Assembly: GCA_019634165.1 (NCBI GenBank)
Contig: JAHQVT010000010.1
Location: forward strand, 434,001-498,000
Reading direction: 5' to 3'
DNA length: 64,000 nt
From: Rhodospirillales bacterium
GTDB taxonomy: Bacteria; Pseudomonadota; Alphaproteobacteria; Rhodospirillales; Thalassospiraceae
A program made the translations under genes and the position numbers. Shown here one piece after another: positions 8,898 to 18,182 of this stretch. Below the pieces are notes generated by a model that was given only the letters and a program-made list of their open reading frames with translations, ran no database searches and had not been told where the DNA came from. Within the stretch, counting starts at the first letter, position 1. Every line of letters starts with the position of its first letter.

Positions 8898-9707
8898 ATG
8901 ACACATGACATGCCGACGCCACAGCTTGAAAAGCCCAAATATCTTAACCGGCCTGACGGATTAAAAATCGCATACCATCACGTGCCGGGCAAGCAATCTG
9001 ACGTACAGGCGCCCAATACTCCCGGGGTTATGTTCCTTGGCGGGTTCATGTCGGACATGACCGGCACCAAGGCAACCCATCTTGAAGCACACTGCGTTCG
9101 GCAGGGGGTGGCTTATACCCGCTTTGACTATTCCGGTCACGGACAATCGTCGGGTAAATTTGCCGATGGTACAATCGGTCAATGGGCGGCTGATGCCATT
9201 GCTGTTCTTGATGAAATCACCACAGGTCCACAGATACTTGTCGGCTCTTCTATGGGGGGCTGGATCATGCTTCTTTGCGCCCTTGCACGCAAAGAACGGG
9301 TTGCTGGTCTGGTTGGGATCGCTGCTGCCCCCGACTTCACCGAAGACTTGATGTGGGCGCAATTTAGTGAAGCGCAAAAGAAAACCATCATGGATGAAGG
9401 GGCATTGATCGAGCCGACGGAGTATGGCGATGATCCCTATACCATCACCCGCGATCTGATCGAGGATGGCCGCAATCAGTTATTGCTGCGTAAACCGCTT
9501 GAACTCACCTGCCCAGTCCGTCTGGTACAAGGCATGCAAGACCCTGATGTCCCTTGGCAAACCGCCATTCGCCTGACCGAGGCGCTGGTAACCGACGATG
9601 TACGGATTGATCTGCTCAAAACAGGCGATCATCGCCTATCAGAACCAGATCAGCTTGGTGTCATCACCAAACATCTTGATGAAATGATCACACAGGCGGC
9701 GGGATAA
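8898..9707 (+). CDS. Alpha/beta hydrolase, ABHD10-like
   Basis: Soluble serine hydrolase of 269 residues. The nucleophile elbow is GSSMGG, the acid is probably the Asp in GMQDPDVPW, and the base His is in TGDHRLSEP, so the triad is complete. The oxyanion strand is MFLGGFMSDMTGTKA. It resembles the ABHD10 / acyl-protein thioesterase-like family of alphaproteobacteria; the natural substrate is unknown. An ATG at 8910 is an alternative start. It is divergent from the GT4 gene with only 38 bases between the starts, so the promoters must overlap. Confidence 0.8.
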   Translation: MTHDMPTPQLEKPKYLNRPDGLKIAYHHVPGKQSDVQAPNTPGVMFLGGFMSDMTGTKATHLEAHCVRQGVAYTRFDYSGHGQSSGKFADGTIGQWAADAIAVLDEITTGPQILVGSSMGGWIMLLCALARKERVAGLVGIAAAPDFTEDLMWAQFSEAQKKTIMDEGALIEPTEYGDDPYTITRDLIEDGRNQLLLRKPLELTCPVRLVQGMQDPDVPWQTAIRLTEALVTDDVRIDLLKTGDHRLSEPDQLGVITKHLDEMITQAAG

Positions 9708-9720
9708 ACCGCCGCCTGTG
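9691..9720. terminator. Perfect 12-bp hairpin at convergent gene ends
   Basis: 9691-9702 pairs perfectly with 9709-9720 around a six-base loop. The hydrolase stop codon (9705-9707) lies inside the loop. It probably terminates transcription from both sides, although no good T tract follows. Confidence 0.6.
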
Positions 9721-9743
9721 GATTAGATTTCATTGAAGGGTCG

Positions 9744-10079
9744 TCAGGCGAGAATAACCATCTCGTCCTGAACCTTAACCGCGACAGGCTCAAGCACATC
9801 ACCCGTGCAAGGGCCAGATACGCATTCCCCATTTTCGATGCGAAACCGCGCACCATGGGTCGAACAGATGATCTCATCGCCAAAATCGCTGATGAATTCA
9901 TCTGGCTCCATATCAAGTGGCACGCCGATATGCGGGCAACTATTCACATAGCCAAAGACACCTTGATCGCTGCGCACAACAAAAATGCCCGTGCCATCCA
10001 ACTGCAGCCCCTTGGCCCCTGTTGCATCAAGATCGGCAAGCTTGCATAAAACAGTGCCTGCTTTGGGCAGATCGCTCAT
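9744..10079 (-). CDS. Small Rieske [2Fe-2S] protein
   Basis: A free-standing Rieske domain of 111 residues with both cluster-binding boxes: CPHIG and CSTHG, 20 residues apart. No transmembrane helix or oxygenase catalytic domain is attached, so it resembles a ferredoxin-like electron carrier or the NirD-type small subunit group. Its start overlaps the stop of the EVE-domain gene by four bases. The redox partner is unknown. Confidence 0.88.
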   Translation of the reverse strand: MSDLPKAGTVLCKLADLDATGAKGLQLDGTGIFVVRSDQGVFGYVNSCPHIGVPLDMEPDEFISDFGDEIICSTHGARFRIENGECVSGPCTGDVLEPVAVKVQDEMVILA

Positions 10080-10489
10080 GGTTCGACCCCGCCCATTTCA
10101 CAGATCGCAGCCCAGGATGCATCATCAATCGGCATCACGGATAAACGCGACTGCTTCAGCAATGAAAGTTCTGCAAAGCGCGGATCGGCTTTGATATCAG
10201 CAAGGGTTACAGGTGATTTCAACGGCTTGACCGTTTTAAAATCAACCTGAACAAACTTGCCCGCCGCATCCGTTGGATCGGGATAAAATTCACGCACCAC
10301 TTCGACGATACCAACAATGCGTTTTTCATTTACCGAGTGATAAAAGAACGCCTTGTCACCCATTTTCATGGTGCGCAAATTCTTGGCCGCCTGATGGTTT
10401 CGCACACCATCCCAGCCCTCGACATCCTTCTTGACCTGATCGTCCCACGACCAGCTTCCCGGTTCGGTTTTGATCAGCCAATATGCCAT
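10076..10489 (-). CDS. EVE domain protein
   Basis: 137 residues consisting of one EVE domain (start MAYWLIKTEPGSWSWDD, then GVRNHQAAKNLRTMK, and FYHSVNEKRIVGI). EVE folds are PUA-like and are thought to read modified bases in DNA or RNA; the human relative is THYN1. The aromatic and basic pocket residues look intact. It sits between the YciI gene (3 bases upstream) and the Rieske gene (4-base overlap), a tight three-gene unit. The molecular target is not known. Confidence 0.9.
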   Translation of the reverse strand: MAYWLIKTEPGSWSWDDQVKKDVEGWDGVRNHQAAKNLRTMKMGDKAFFYHSVNEKRIVGIVEVVREFYPDPTDAAGKFVQVDFKTVKPLKSPVTLADIKADPRFAELSLLKQSRLSVMPIDDASWAAICEMGGVEP

Positions 10490-10492
10490 GGA

Positions 10493-10771
10493 TCAGAAAA
10501 CCTTCTTGAACGGACGGATCACAACCGATTCAAAAAGCCCGGCTTTGGCGTAGGGATCATTGGCAGCGAATTCACGAGCATCTTCGATTTTATCAAATTC
10601 AATGATAAAGACCGAACCGTTCATGCCTTCCATATCAGGATCAAGGGTCGGACCAGCCGCAACGATGCGATCGGCAAAACCACCTTTGATATAGGCCAAA
10701 TGATCATCGCGGTTGGCTTTGCGGACATCAAGATGACCGGGCTTATCAACACAACGGATATAGAAATGCAT
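10493..10771 (-). CDS. YciI family protein
   Basis: 92 residues with the dimeric alpha+beta-barrel YciI fold. HLAYIKGGFADRIVAAGP carries the conserved His, and the C terminus has EFAANDPYAKAGLFESV with the invariant Asp-Pro-Tyr. The family is linked to dechlorination or small-molecule turnover in a few cases, but most members have no known reaction. It leads the YciI-EVE-Rieske operon. Confidence 0.88.
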   Translation of the reverse strand: MHFYIRCVDKPGHLDVRKANRDDHLAYIKGGFADRIVAAGPTLDPDMEGMNGSVFIIEFDKIEDAREFAANDPYAKAGLFESVVIRPFKKVF

Positions 10772-10874
10772 GGACTGTTTCCTGCTTATTTATGGGTTCA
10801 ATGACCATAAACTGCCAGAAGGGCGTCGCATTCTCAAGCCGAACCAATCGGAAATGAACTGCTAGGCATGTGAA

Positions 10875-11879
10875 TCAGTCGGCAGCTTCAAGCTCGTCAC
10901 GGAATGGACGCTGTAACAAAGCATTGATTGTGCTGCGCAGATCAGCCCCGTGATTGGCCACCTGATCCACCGCCGAACATATCGGCATTTCAATTCCGTA
11001 TTTCGCTGCAACGGCTGTAATCGAAGCGGCGGTATGAACGCCTTCGGTCACCGAACGCCGTTCACCCAGAATATCTTCGGACTTCCGACCTTCGCCAAGT
11101 GCGACCCCAAAAGTGTAATTACGCGACAAAGTCCCCGTACAGGTCAGTGTTAAGTCACCGATACCCGCCAATCCCATCATGGTTTCAACCCGCCCGCCCA
11201 TGGCAACGGCCAAGCGCGACATTTCGGCAATCCCGCGGGTAATCAGCGCAGCACGGGCATTGTCACCAAGTGCCAGCCCCGCAACCACGCCACTTGCAAT
11301 CGCCAAGACGTTTTTGATCGCACCGGCCACTTCAACACCGACAACATCGGTGCTGAAATAAGGGCGAAATTCCTGTGTTCCAATCAGTTCGACCAAACGT
11401 TTGCCCAAAACCCGATCTTCACAGGCAAGGGTAATGGCTGCTGGCAACCCAACAGCCACTTCCTGCGCAAAGGTCGGACCAGAAAGGACTGCGACGGGAA
11501 CATTACCAAGGGCTTCTGCAACAACCTGCGCCATTAGCGCACCGGTTTGTTTTTCTATCCCCTTACAGCAAATCACTGCGGGCAAACCATCGATCCAATG
11601 GGCTGCAAGTTTGGTCAGGGTTTCACGAAGATGTTGTGCCGGGGTTACCAACAAAACCGCATCTGATTCGCGCAAACCGTCATAATTGGTGGTCGCGCGC
11701 AATGCACCGGGCAAAGCAACACCGGGCAGGTAAAGATCGTTTTCGCCCTTGGTGTTGATCCGGTCTGCCAATTCCGGGTTGCGCAAAATCAGTTCAACAT
11801 CTTCACCGGCACGCACCGCCTGCACCGCCAAAGCCGTTCCCCAGGCACCGCCACCAACAACTGTAATGCGCTTTTTCAT
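10875..11879 (-). CDS. gpsA: NAD(P)-dependent glycerol-3-phosphate dehydrogenase
   Basis: Reduces dihydroxyacetone phosphate to sn-glycerol-3-phosphate, the backbone of membrane phospholipids. 334 residues, family-typical. The N-terminal Rossmann motif is GGGAWGTALA; the catalytic Lys is in GAIKNVLAIASGV; the substrate-binding region reads GDNARAALITRG. It lies 87 bases downstream of tsaD on the same strand, a common alphaproteobacterial pairing, and is probably co-transcribed. Confidence 0.97.
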   Translation of the reverse strand: MKKRITVVGGGAWGTALAVQAVRAGEDVELILRNPELADRINTKGENDLYLPGVALPGALRATTNYDGLRESDAVLLVTPAQHLRETLTKLAAHWIDGLPAVICCKGIEKQTGALMAQVVAEALGNVPVAVLSGPTFAQEVAVGLPAAITLACEDRVLGKRLVELIGTQEFRPYFSTDVVGVEVAGAIKNVLAIASGVVAGLALGDNARAALITRGIAEMSRLAVAMGGRVETMMGLAGIGDLTLTCTGTLSRNYTFGVALGEGRKSEDILGERRSVTEGVHTAASITAVAAKYGIEMPICSAVDQVANHGADLRSTINALLQRPFRDELEAAD

Positions 11880-11966
11880 GTCTTACGTTCCGGCAAAATG
11901 TGAAGTCGTTTTCGGAATGTTCACCAGCACGACCAAGTGGTCGCCTGTATTTTAGGTTTTAATGCC

Positions 11967-13025
11967 CTATGCCTTGACCCCGGCACCCGGTCGCTTGGGC
12001 GCTTCTGGATCAAGCGGCCAGCGCGGACGTGGTTTGAAATCAAGATCATCGCGCTCACCAAGGCGGAAGCGCTCCAACCCAGCCCAAGCAATCATCGCTG
12101 CATTATCGGTACATAGATCAAGCGGCGGCGCGACAAGCTTCATGCCGGCTTGGTCGGTAAGTTCGGTCAAACGCCCGCGAAGGTATTTGTTCGCGGCAAC
12201 GCCGCCTGCAAGAACCAACGTCTTGCCGGTTGGGTAATCACGCATGAATTCAAACACCGCGTTTCGCGTCCGATCAATCAAGGTATCGCCGACTGCGCGC
12301 TGGAAGGATGCGGCAAGGTCGGCTTTAACTTCTTCGGTCTGTTGGTCAACCGGAAAGCCATCCATATAGGTCCGAACCGCCGTTTTAAGCCCTGAGAACG
12401 AAAAGTCACAGCCGGCACGGCCACGTAACGGACGCGGCAAACCAAACCGGTCCGGATTGCCTTTGGTTGCAATTTTTTCCAGCGCTGGACCACCGGGATA
12501 CCCAAGCCCCATCATTTTGGCGGTTTTATCAAATGCCTCGCCAACCGCATCATCAATCGTGGTGCCAATACGTTTGTATTTCCCGACACCTTCAACAATC
12601 AAAACCTGACAATGGCCACCAGAAACCAGCAGCAGCAAGTATGGGAAAGGCACATCATCGGTCAAACGCACGGTCAGTGCATGACCTTCAAGGTGATTAA
12701 CCGCAAGGAATGGCTTTTTGGCCGCAAAGGCAATCGCCTTGGCCGTCATTGTCCCAACCATGACCCCGCCAATCAGCCCCGGCCCCCCCGTACAGGCGAC
12801 CGCATCCAGATCAGAAAACTCAACACCGGCATCATCCATGGCTTCGGCCACCAAACGATCAAGATGTTCAAGATGCGCACGGGCAGCAATTTCGGGAACA
12901 ACCCCGCCATAAGGGCGGTGATCATCAAGCTGGGACAAAACACGGTTCGCCAAAATTTCGCGCTTGTCATTAACGACAGCAGCGGCAGTTTCATCACAGC
13001 TTGTTTCGATACCAAGTACGATCAT
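11967..13025 (-). CDS. tsaD: tRNA threonylcarbamoyladenosine transferase TsaD
   Basis: Transfers the threonylcarbamoyl group to A37 of ANN-decoding tRNAs, with TsaB, TsaE and TsaC. 352 residues from the ATG at 13025 ([18 protein letters not shown]). The metal-binding HLEGH and the ASKHA-fold loops ([23 protein letters not shown]) are present. An in-frame extension to 13142 has no homology-like features and is rejected. It is divergent from hemC. Confidence 0.97.
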   Translation of the reverse strand: MIVLGIETSCDETAAAVVNDKREILANRVLSQLDDHRPYGGVVPEIAARAHLEHLDRLVAEAMDDAGVEFSDLDAVACTGGPGLIGGVMVGTMTAKAIAFAAKKPFLAVNHLEGHALTVRLTDDVPFPYLLLLVSGGHCQVLIVEGVGKYKRIGTTIDDAVGEAFDKTAKMMGLGYPGGPALEKIATKGNPDRFGLPRPLRGRAGCDFSFSGLKTAVRTYMDGFPVDQQTEEVKADLAASFQRAVGDTLIDRTRNAVFEFMRDYPTGKTLVLAGGVAANKYLRGRLTELTDQAGMKLVAPPLDLCTDNAAMIAWAGLERFRLGERDDLDFKPRPRWPLDPEAPKRPGAGVKA

Positions 13026-13333
13026 GCTTTTGATCCGGTCAGGGTCTACCAAGAAGTTCGGCAATCGGAATCCAATATACGCGTCGCGATGATGTAGCGG
13101 AAACTTTGCATGCTTTCCACCCCCGACCGGCGCATTTGCCATATGCAGTTATCGCGTTTCACGCATATTTCTGGTGATGAGCAAACCAAAATCACCCGCC
13201 GGGCACGCAACATAGATCAAAGAACTATCTTGCAAATGGGTTAGCATCACGATGATCTTAAGTTGGATTTTTTGCGCCCAGAACCCACCACCGGACCTTG
13301 TTTTCAAACAGTTTTAAGACTAAGACTCCCACC
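13026..13333. other. Divergent intergenic region tsaD/hemC
   Basis: About 308 bases separating the tsaD and hemC starts. It must carry both promoters. No near-consensus -35/-10 pair, FNR box, repeat or small gene could be defended. The hemC start has only a weak purine-rich stretch upstream. Confidence 0.5.
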
Positions 13334-14278
13334 ATGACAGATACAGCAAAACTTCGCATCGGCACCCGTGGTTCGCCCTTGGCTTTGGCTCAGGCGCATG
13401 AGGTCCGCGACAAACTGGCATCCGCCCACCCGGAACTTGCGCAAGATGGCGCCATTGCCATTACCGTAATCACCACCACGGGCGACAAGATCCTTGATCG
13501 CGCCCTGTCTGAAATCGGTGGCAAAGGATTGTTCACCAAGGAAATCGATGACGCCCTGATGGGGGGCGAGATCGACCTTGCTGTGCATAGTATGAAGGAT
13601 GTTCCGACGGTCCTTCCCGATGGCATGATTCTGCCAACCATTCTGCCGCGCGAAGATGTCCGTGATGCGTTTATTTCGCTGAAATATAAAAGCTTTGCCG
13701 AAATGCCTGCCGGTTCTGTCATCGGATCAGCATCCCTTCGCCGTCAGGCCATGATCCTGAACAAATACCCGGACCTTAAGGTCATAACTTTCCGCGGGAA
13801 TGTTCAAACGCGCCTGCGCAAACTTGGCGAAGAACAGGTTGATGCGACCCTTCTTGCGATGGCCGGACTGAACCGGTTAGGTCAGCCCGAAGTTGCCACC
13901 GCACCAATTGCCGAAGACGATATGCTTCCTGCCGTGGCCCAAGGGGCAATTGGCATTACCATTCGCCAAGAAGATGTTCAAACCAAAAACTGGATCGCAG
14001 CCCTGCATTGTGAAACCTCGGCCGTTCGTGTCGCAGCGGAACGTGCAGCCCTTAAGGCATTGGATGGATCGTGCCGGACACCGATCGCCGCCTTGGCCGA
14101 ATTTAATGCTGACGGCAGCATGCGCCTGCGCGTCAGCATCATAAGGCCAGATGGCAGCGAACGATTAGATACCGAACGCACAATTGCCAATCCGGATATC
14201 CAAACAGCAATGGCCGCTGGCACCGATGCCGGTGAGGAGCTTAAACAGCGTGGCGGACCAGACTTCATTTCGTCCTGA
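13334..14278 (+). CDS. hemC: Hydroxymethylbilane synthase (porphobilinogen deaminase)
   Basis: Condenses four porphobilinogens into hydroxymethylbilane in haem synthesis. 314 residues from the ATG at 13334 (MTDTAKLRIGTRGSPLALAQ); an upstream in-frame start at 13298 is less likely. The dipyrromethane cofactor Cys is residue 247 in DGSCRTP. The substrate-binding Arg-rich SASLRRQA and FRGNVQTRLRKL are intact. It begins the hemC-hemD-mic60-hemY operon. Confidence 0.97.
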   Translation: MTDTAKLRIGTRGSPLALAQAHEVRDKLASAHPELAQDGAIAITVITTTGDKILDRALSEIGGKGLFTKEIDDALMGGEIDLAVHSMKDVPTVLPDGMILPTILPREDVRDAFISLKYKSFAEMPAGSVIGSASLRRQAMILNKYPDLKVITFRGNVQTRLRKLGEEQVDATLLAMAGLNRLGQPEVATAPIAEDDMLPAVAQGAIGITIRQEDVQTKNWIAALHCETSAVRVAAERAALKALDGSCRTPIAALAEFNADGSMRLRVSIIRPDGSERLDTERTIANPDIQTAMAAGTDAGEELKQRGGPDFISS

Positions 14279-14302
14279 CCCAACAAACTGACGGGAACGC
14301 AG

Positions 14303-15025
14303 ATGGGACCATTGGTTTTAAACACCCGGCCCGACACCGACTCTGCCGACCTTATTGCCGCGCTGGATCAGCGCGGCTACCGTCATTTGTCTGCGCCGAT
14401 GTTGGAAATCACGTTCCCTGAACCGGAAAAATCGCTTGATACCAGCCCTTATCAAGCACTGATATTTACGTCCGCCAATGGAGTTCGGGCGTTTGCCCGA
14501 TTATCAGACGATCGCAGCTTGCCAGCATTATGCGTTGGCGATGCCACGGCACGTATCTGTCGCGAACTTGGCTTTGGGCATATCCATTCAGCCAATGGCG
14601 ATATCCATGATCTGGCCGCCCTTATCCGTGAAAAGATTGCCCCGGCATCTGGGCCGCTTTTCCATCCCGCAGCGCGCAAAACAGCAGGTGACCTTGGTCA
14701 AATGCTCCGTGAAGATGGCTATCAAATAGACCGACAGACGGTTTATGAAGCCCGTGCTTGCAGCGAATTGCCGCAAGATGCCCTGAATGCTTTGATTGGG
14801 CATGATGTTGATACAGTTTTATTTTTCTCTCCCCGCACTGCGGAAACCTTTGTTAAGATAATACATCGGTATAAGCTTCAAGGGGATTTGGCCGGGGTAA
14901 GTGCAATTTGCCTGAGCCCGGCGGTGCAATCGGCGATATCCGACCTTACATGGCATAGAACGCACGTTGCATCACAACCAACACAAGAATACCTTCTTTC
15001 TTTGTTAGACCAGTCCCTTTCATAA
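14303..15025 (+). CDS. hemD: Uroporphyrinogen-III synthase
   Basis: Closes hydroxymethylbilane to uroporphyrinogen III with inversion of ring D. 240 residues, the usual size, with the two-domain HemD pattern: LNTRPDTDSADL at the N terminus, IFTSANGVRAF in domain 2, and LFFSPRTAETF near the C-terminal hinge. Sequence conservation in HemD is generally weak, and here position after hemC supports the call. It starts 24 bases after hemC. Confidence 0.93.
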   Translation: MGPLVLNTRPDTDSADLIAALDQRGYRHLSAPMLEITFPEPEKSLDTSPYQALIFTSANGVRAFARLSDDRSLPALCVGDATARICRELGFGHIHSANGDIHDLAALIREKIAPASGPLFHPAARKTAGDLGQMLREDGYQIDRQTVYEARACSELPQDALNALIGHDVDTVLFFSPRTAETFVKIIHRYKLQGDLAGVSAICLSPAVQSAISDLTWHRTHVASQPTQEYLLSLLDQSLS

Positions 15026-15082
15026 GTTATTCCTGCACCTATCGCCGTTTTGGGCATAACCGCAAACTGCAATGGTCCGATC

Positions 15083-16654
15083 GTGAAAAAACCAGAAACG
15101 CCAAAACCCAATGCTTCCGCAAATTCGGCCGATACCAAAAAATCGACCGACACCATTTCCGTTGATAGCAAAGGAAATGCCAGCCCGGACCCCAAAAAGG
15201 CAGATGCAGCACCTGCATCCAAGCCAAGCCCGTCCGCAGCAGATAGCAGCAAACCCGGCAATAACACGACTGAGAAACCCAGCAGCAACACCAGCCCCGA
15301 TGGTCCGGCAAAACCGGCAAGCAGTGGCGCGAAACCCAACGACAGCCCAAAACCCGACACCAGCAAAACCGCCCCCAAAGCAGAGGATACAAACCCATCT
15401 GAACCGGCAAAACGCAAAGGTTATGGCGGCAAGGCACTTGTCCTGTTTGTGGTGATCATAATTGGCGCACTGGCAGTAGGCTGGTTGACCCGTGCCATAT
15501 GGTGGCGCGATGCGGAACCGATCCTAAGCCAATATGTCCCCGATCAAATCCTTGCCGAGATTACGCCAGATGACCTTGGCACCGATAATGCCCAAAGCAC
15601 AGACATCACATTAACCAATGAGCCTGTCGCTTCAGATACGGCAACGTCAAATACGGTGGCTTCAAACACCGGGGCTTCAGACACGGCAGAGGACGACAGC
15701 GCAAATACGCTTGTTGCCCCCAATCAAGAAGCCCCCATCGCCGAAAACGACGACGCAGCAGTTGAAATCGAAGATTTCGTTCCAGTCGTGAGTGATACCG
15801 CATCTGACATGGCTGCAAGCACAGCGATTCCGGAAGAATCGGTTGTCATTGATCCGGAATTGACGGAGCGTTTGTCACGTCTAGAAGGCACGATCGATGC
15901 CCTGCGCGAACGCCTGAACAATGAACGTGGCGATACGCTCAGCAATTCAGTCGCGCGCCGCCTCGCCGAGATCGAAACCCGGTCTACTCCGATCGAAGAA
16001 CTTGCCCGCGTTGAAAGCGAACTTGCCGGTGTTGCCAATGAAATGCGCGAACTTTCCGCACGTCTATCGACAATGGAAGAAGAAGTCCGCGCGACGGAAG
16101 GCCTGCGTGTAGAAAGCCGTGGCCAGGCAATTGCCATGGCCGTTTCAATCCTGCGCGATGCCTTACAGCGTGGTGGACCATTCGTTATTGCCTTAAACCA
16201 GCTTGAACGTAGTGCCGGTGACGACGTCTTTATTGCCGGGCAACTCGCAATCCTTAAGCCGCTTGCCGATCAAGGTGCGCCAACCATCGAACAACTGCGG
16301 CAATCCTTCCCGGCGATGGCACAAAAGGCTGTTCAAGCTGGCACTGATGATCATTCCGGCAGCGTCCTTGATGCGACATGGGCCAATATCAAAAAACTCG
16401 TTCCGGTTCGCCGCATTGATGCAGCAGGCGAAGAATCGCTTGAAGGTCGTTTGGTTCTTGCGGAAAACGCATTGGCACAGAACGATCTTGATGCCGCAGT
16501 TATCGCCCTTAAAGGGGTTGAAGGTGACCATGCTGCAGCCGCAGTCAGTGAATGGCTGAGCGAGGCCGAGCATCGCCAAACCCTTAACGAGGCGATCGCC
16601 GACCTTAGTGCGCACGCCATTGGTCTTCTAACCGGGACGGAGGGCGGCCAATGA
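15083..16654 (+). CDS. Mitofilin/Mic60-like inner-membrane protein
   Basis: About 523 residues from a probable GTG at 15083 (MKKPETPKPN); a TTG at 15050 is the alternative and neither has a clear ribosome site. Order: a disordered Pro/Ser/Lys/Ala-rich N-terminal stretch (about 1-113), one membrane helix (about 115-140, LVLFVVIIIGALAVGWLT), an acidic Ala/Ser/Thr linker, a coiled coil (about 255-350), and a C-terminal mitofilin-like helical domain. Alphaproteobacterial Mic60 homologues occupy this place in hem operons and help shape intracytoplasmic membranes. The stop overlaps the hemY start (ATGA). Confidence 0.85.
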   Translation: MKKPETPKPNASANSADTKKSTDTISVDSKGNASPDPKKADAAPASKPSPSAADSSKPGNNTTEKPSSNTSPDGPAKPASSGAKPNDSPKPDTSKTAPKAEDTNPSEPAKRKGYGGKALVLFVVIIIGALAVGWLTRAIWWRDAEPILSQYVPDQILAEITPDDLGTDNAQSTDITLTNEPVASDTATSNTVASNTGASDTAEDDSANTLVAPNQEAPIAENDDAAVEIEDFVPVVSDTASDMAASTAIPEESVVIDPELTERLSRLEGTIDALRERLNNERGDTLSNSVARRLAEIETRSTPIEELARVESELAGVANEMRELSARLSTMEEEVRATEGLRVESRGQAIAMAVSILRDALQRGGPFVIALNQLERSAGDDVFIAGQLAILKPLADQGAPTIEQLRQSFPAMAQKAVQAGTDDHSGSVLDATWANIKKLVPVRRIDAAGEESLEGRLVLAENALAQNDLDAAVIALKGVEGDHAAAAVSEWLSEAEHRQTLNEAIADLSAHAIGLLTGTEGGQ

Positions 16655-18093
16655 TCCGTCTTCTAACGTTTATCCTTGCGACTGCAGCCTTGGTTTTCTG
16701 CACGGTCTGGTTTGCCAACAATCCGGGAAACATGACCATTGTCTGGCTTGGCTATCGTTTTGATGGCTCAATCGGTATGGTTGCCCTTGGCCTGCTTGCC
16801 CTGACAGCAATTTTGGTTCTGGTGTGGCGCGGCTGGACAATGATTGCCAATTCACCGGGTTGGATCGGCCGCCTTTTGGGCAGCCGACGTCGTAAAAAAG
16901 GTCAACAAGCCCTGACCATGGGATTGCTGGAACTGGCATCTGGTGATGTACGTCAGGCACTGAAACATACCCGCGCGGTTGACCGTTATCTTGAAGATGA
17001 CACCCTGACCCGTCTTTTGACCGCACAGGCAGCAGAGCTTGACGGCGACAATGATGCCGCCAAGCGCCAGTTTGAAGCAATGCTTGAAAAACCCGACTCG
17101 GCCTTTTTTGGCCTGCGCGGGTTATTGCAACTGGCCCTGAAATCCGATGATCGGACGGCAGCACTTGATTATGCCGAACGTGCACATCGTTTGCGCCCCC
17201 GCAATCCGGCCGTGATCGTAACCCTGTTTGATTTGCTTTTGACATCCAAGCGTTGGGACCGTGCACTGGGCCTTTTGGTCGATGCGCAAAAAGCATCGGT
17301 GTTTGGCGAAGAAGAACTTACCCATCGGCGCGCCTTGTTGATTACTGCCAAGGCAGAAGATGCCATTGCATCAGGTGACAATGCCGAAGCAATCAAACTT
17401 CTGCGCAAGGCCCTAAACGCGGCAGGTGACATTACCGGGGCGGCTGTTTTGTTAGCCGGTCTTTATCGCGACCTAAAACAAGACGGCAAAGCGCGTGACG
17501 CTGTCATGCAAAGCTGGCGTGACGCACCATCAGCAGCCCTTGGCGCAATTTACCGTGAAACACTTACCGGTGATCCATTGGCCAAGGTCAAAGCCGTTGA
17601 GAAACTTGTGGCAACCAACCCCGATCATGTTGAAAGCCAGATTGTTCTCGCCGAAGCCGCCCTTGAGGCCGACCTTTGGGGCGTTGCACGCAGCAATCTT
17701 GAAAAGGCGATGGCGACCAAGGCCGAAGCCCGCCATTACCGTTTGCTGGCCGATCTGGAACTGCGTGAAAATCAGGACGGTGCAAAAGCACGCGATCTTC
17801 TGATCAAGGCAAGCCATGCCAACCCCGACCCGGATTGGCGCTGTGGTGCCTGTGGGGCGGAAACGGATCGTTGGGTGGTTTCCTGCCCATCTTGTCATTC
17901 GTTTGGCAGCATTGAATGGCGTGCCCCACTGCGTGTGCATCAAGATCAAGCAGCCAAGCCCAAAGCCAGTCACAAAGCACCGATTGCGCTTGAACAAGAC
18001 GGAACTGTCATCGAAAACAGCGATGATGATGGCGCCACCAATGGTCCTGACGGCACGAACGATCAGTCCAAGGGTTCCCAGCCAGCGATCTAA
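16651..18093 (+). CDS. hemY: HemY-like TPR membrane protein with C-terminal zinc ribbon
   Basis: 480 residues. Two N-terminal membrane helices (about 5-25 and 42-62) match the HemY_N domain, followed by TPR-like helical repeats to about residue 390. Unlike E. coli HemY, the C-terminal part holds CGACG and SCPSCH, about 16 residues apart, followed by GSIEW. This is a rubredoxin-type zinc ribbon like the one at the end of LapB/YciM. A polar, low-complexity tail follows. Its role in haem synthesis is not biochemically settled. GGAGG lies upstream of the ATG inside mic60. Confidence 0.9.
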   Translation: MIRLLTFILATAALVFCTVWFANNPGNMTIVWLGYRFDGSIGMVALGLLALTAILVLVWRGWTMIANSPGWIGRLLGSRRRKKGQQALTMGLLELASGDVRQALKHTRAVDRYLEDDTLTRLLTAQAAELDGDNDAAKRQFEAMLEKPDSAFFGLRGLLQLALKSDDRTAALDYAERAHRLRPRNPAVIVTLFDLLLTSKRWDRALGLLVDAQKASVFGEEELTHRRALLITAKAEDAIASGDNAEAIKLLRKALNAAGDITGAAVLLAGLYRDLKQDGKARDAVMQSWRDAPSAALGAIYRETLTGDPLAKVKAVEKLVATNPDHVESQIVLAEAALEADLWGVARSNLEKAMATKAEARHYRLLADLELRENQDGAKARDLLIKASHANPDPDWRCGACGAETDRWVVSCPSCHSFGSIEWRAPLRVHQDQAAKPKASHKAPIALEQDGTVIENSDDDGATNGPDGTNDQSKGSQPAI

Positions 18094-18121
18094 GCCATCT
18101 GGCAGAACGGTAAAAAATCAT

Positions 18122-18151
18122 AAACCCCCGCAGCGAATACTGCGGGGGTTT
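18122..18151 (+). terminator. Intrinsic terminator after hemY
   Basis: 12-bp perfect stem (18122-18133 with 18140-18151), six-base loop, then a T-rich run. Because the stem ends in A and T runs it can work on both strands. It separates hemY from the convergent iron-transport genes. Confidence 0.92.
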
Positions 18152-18182
18152 GTTTTAATATCCCTTGAACCAGTGCGGCCTG

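Noticed and set aside
11880-11966. Possible small gene between gpsA and tsaD
   Set aside because: Only 87 bases with no frame that has a ribosome site.
13298-13333. Upstream in-frame start for hemC
   Set aside because: The added residues are unlike HemC N termini; the ATG at 13334 gives the expected start.
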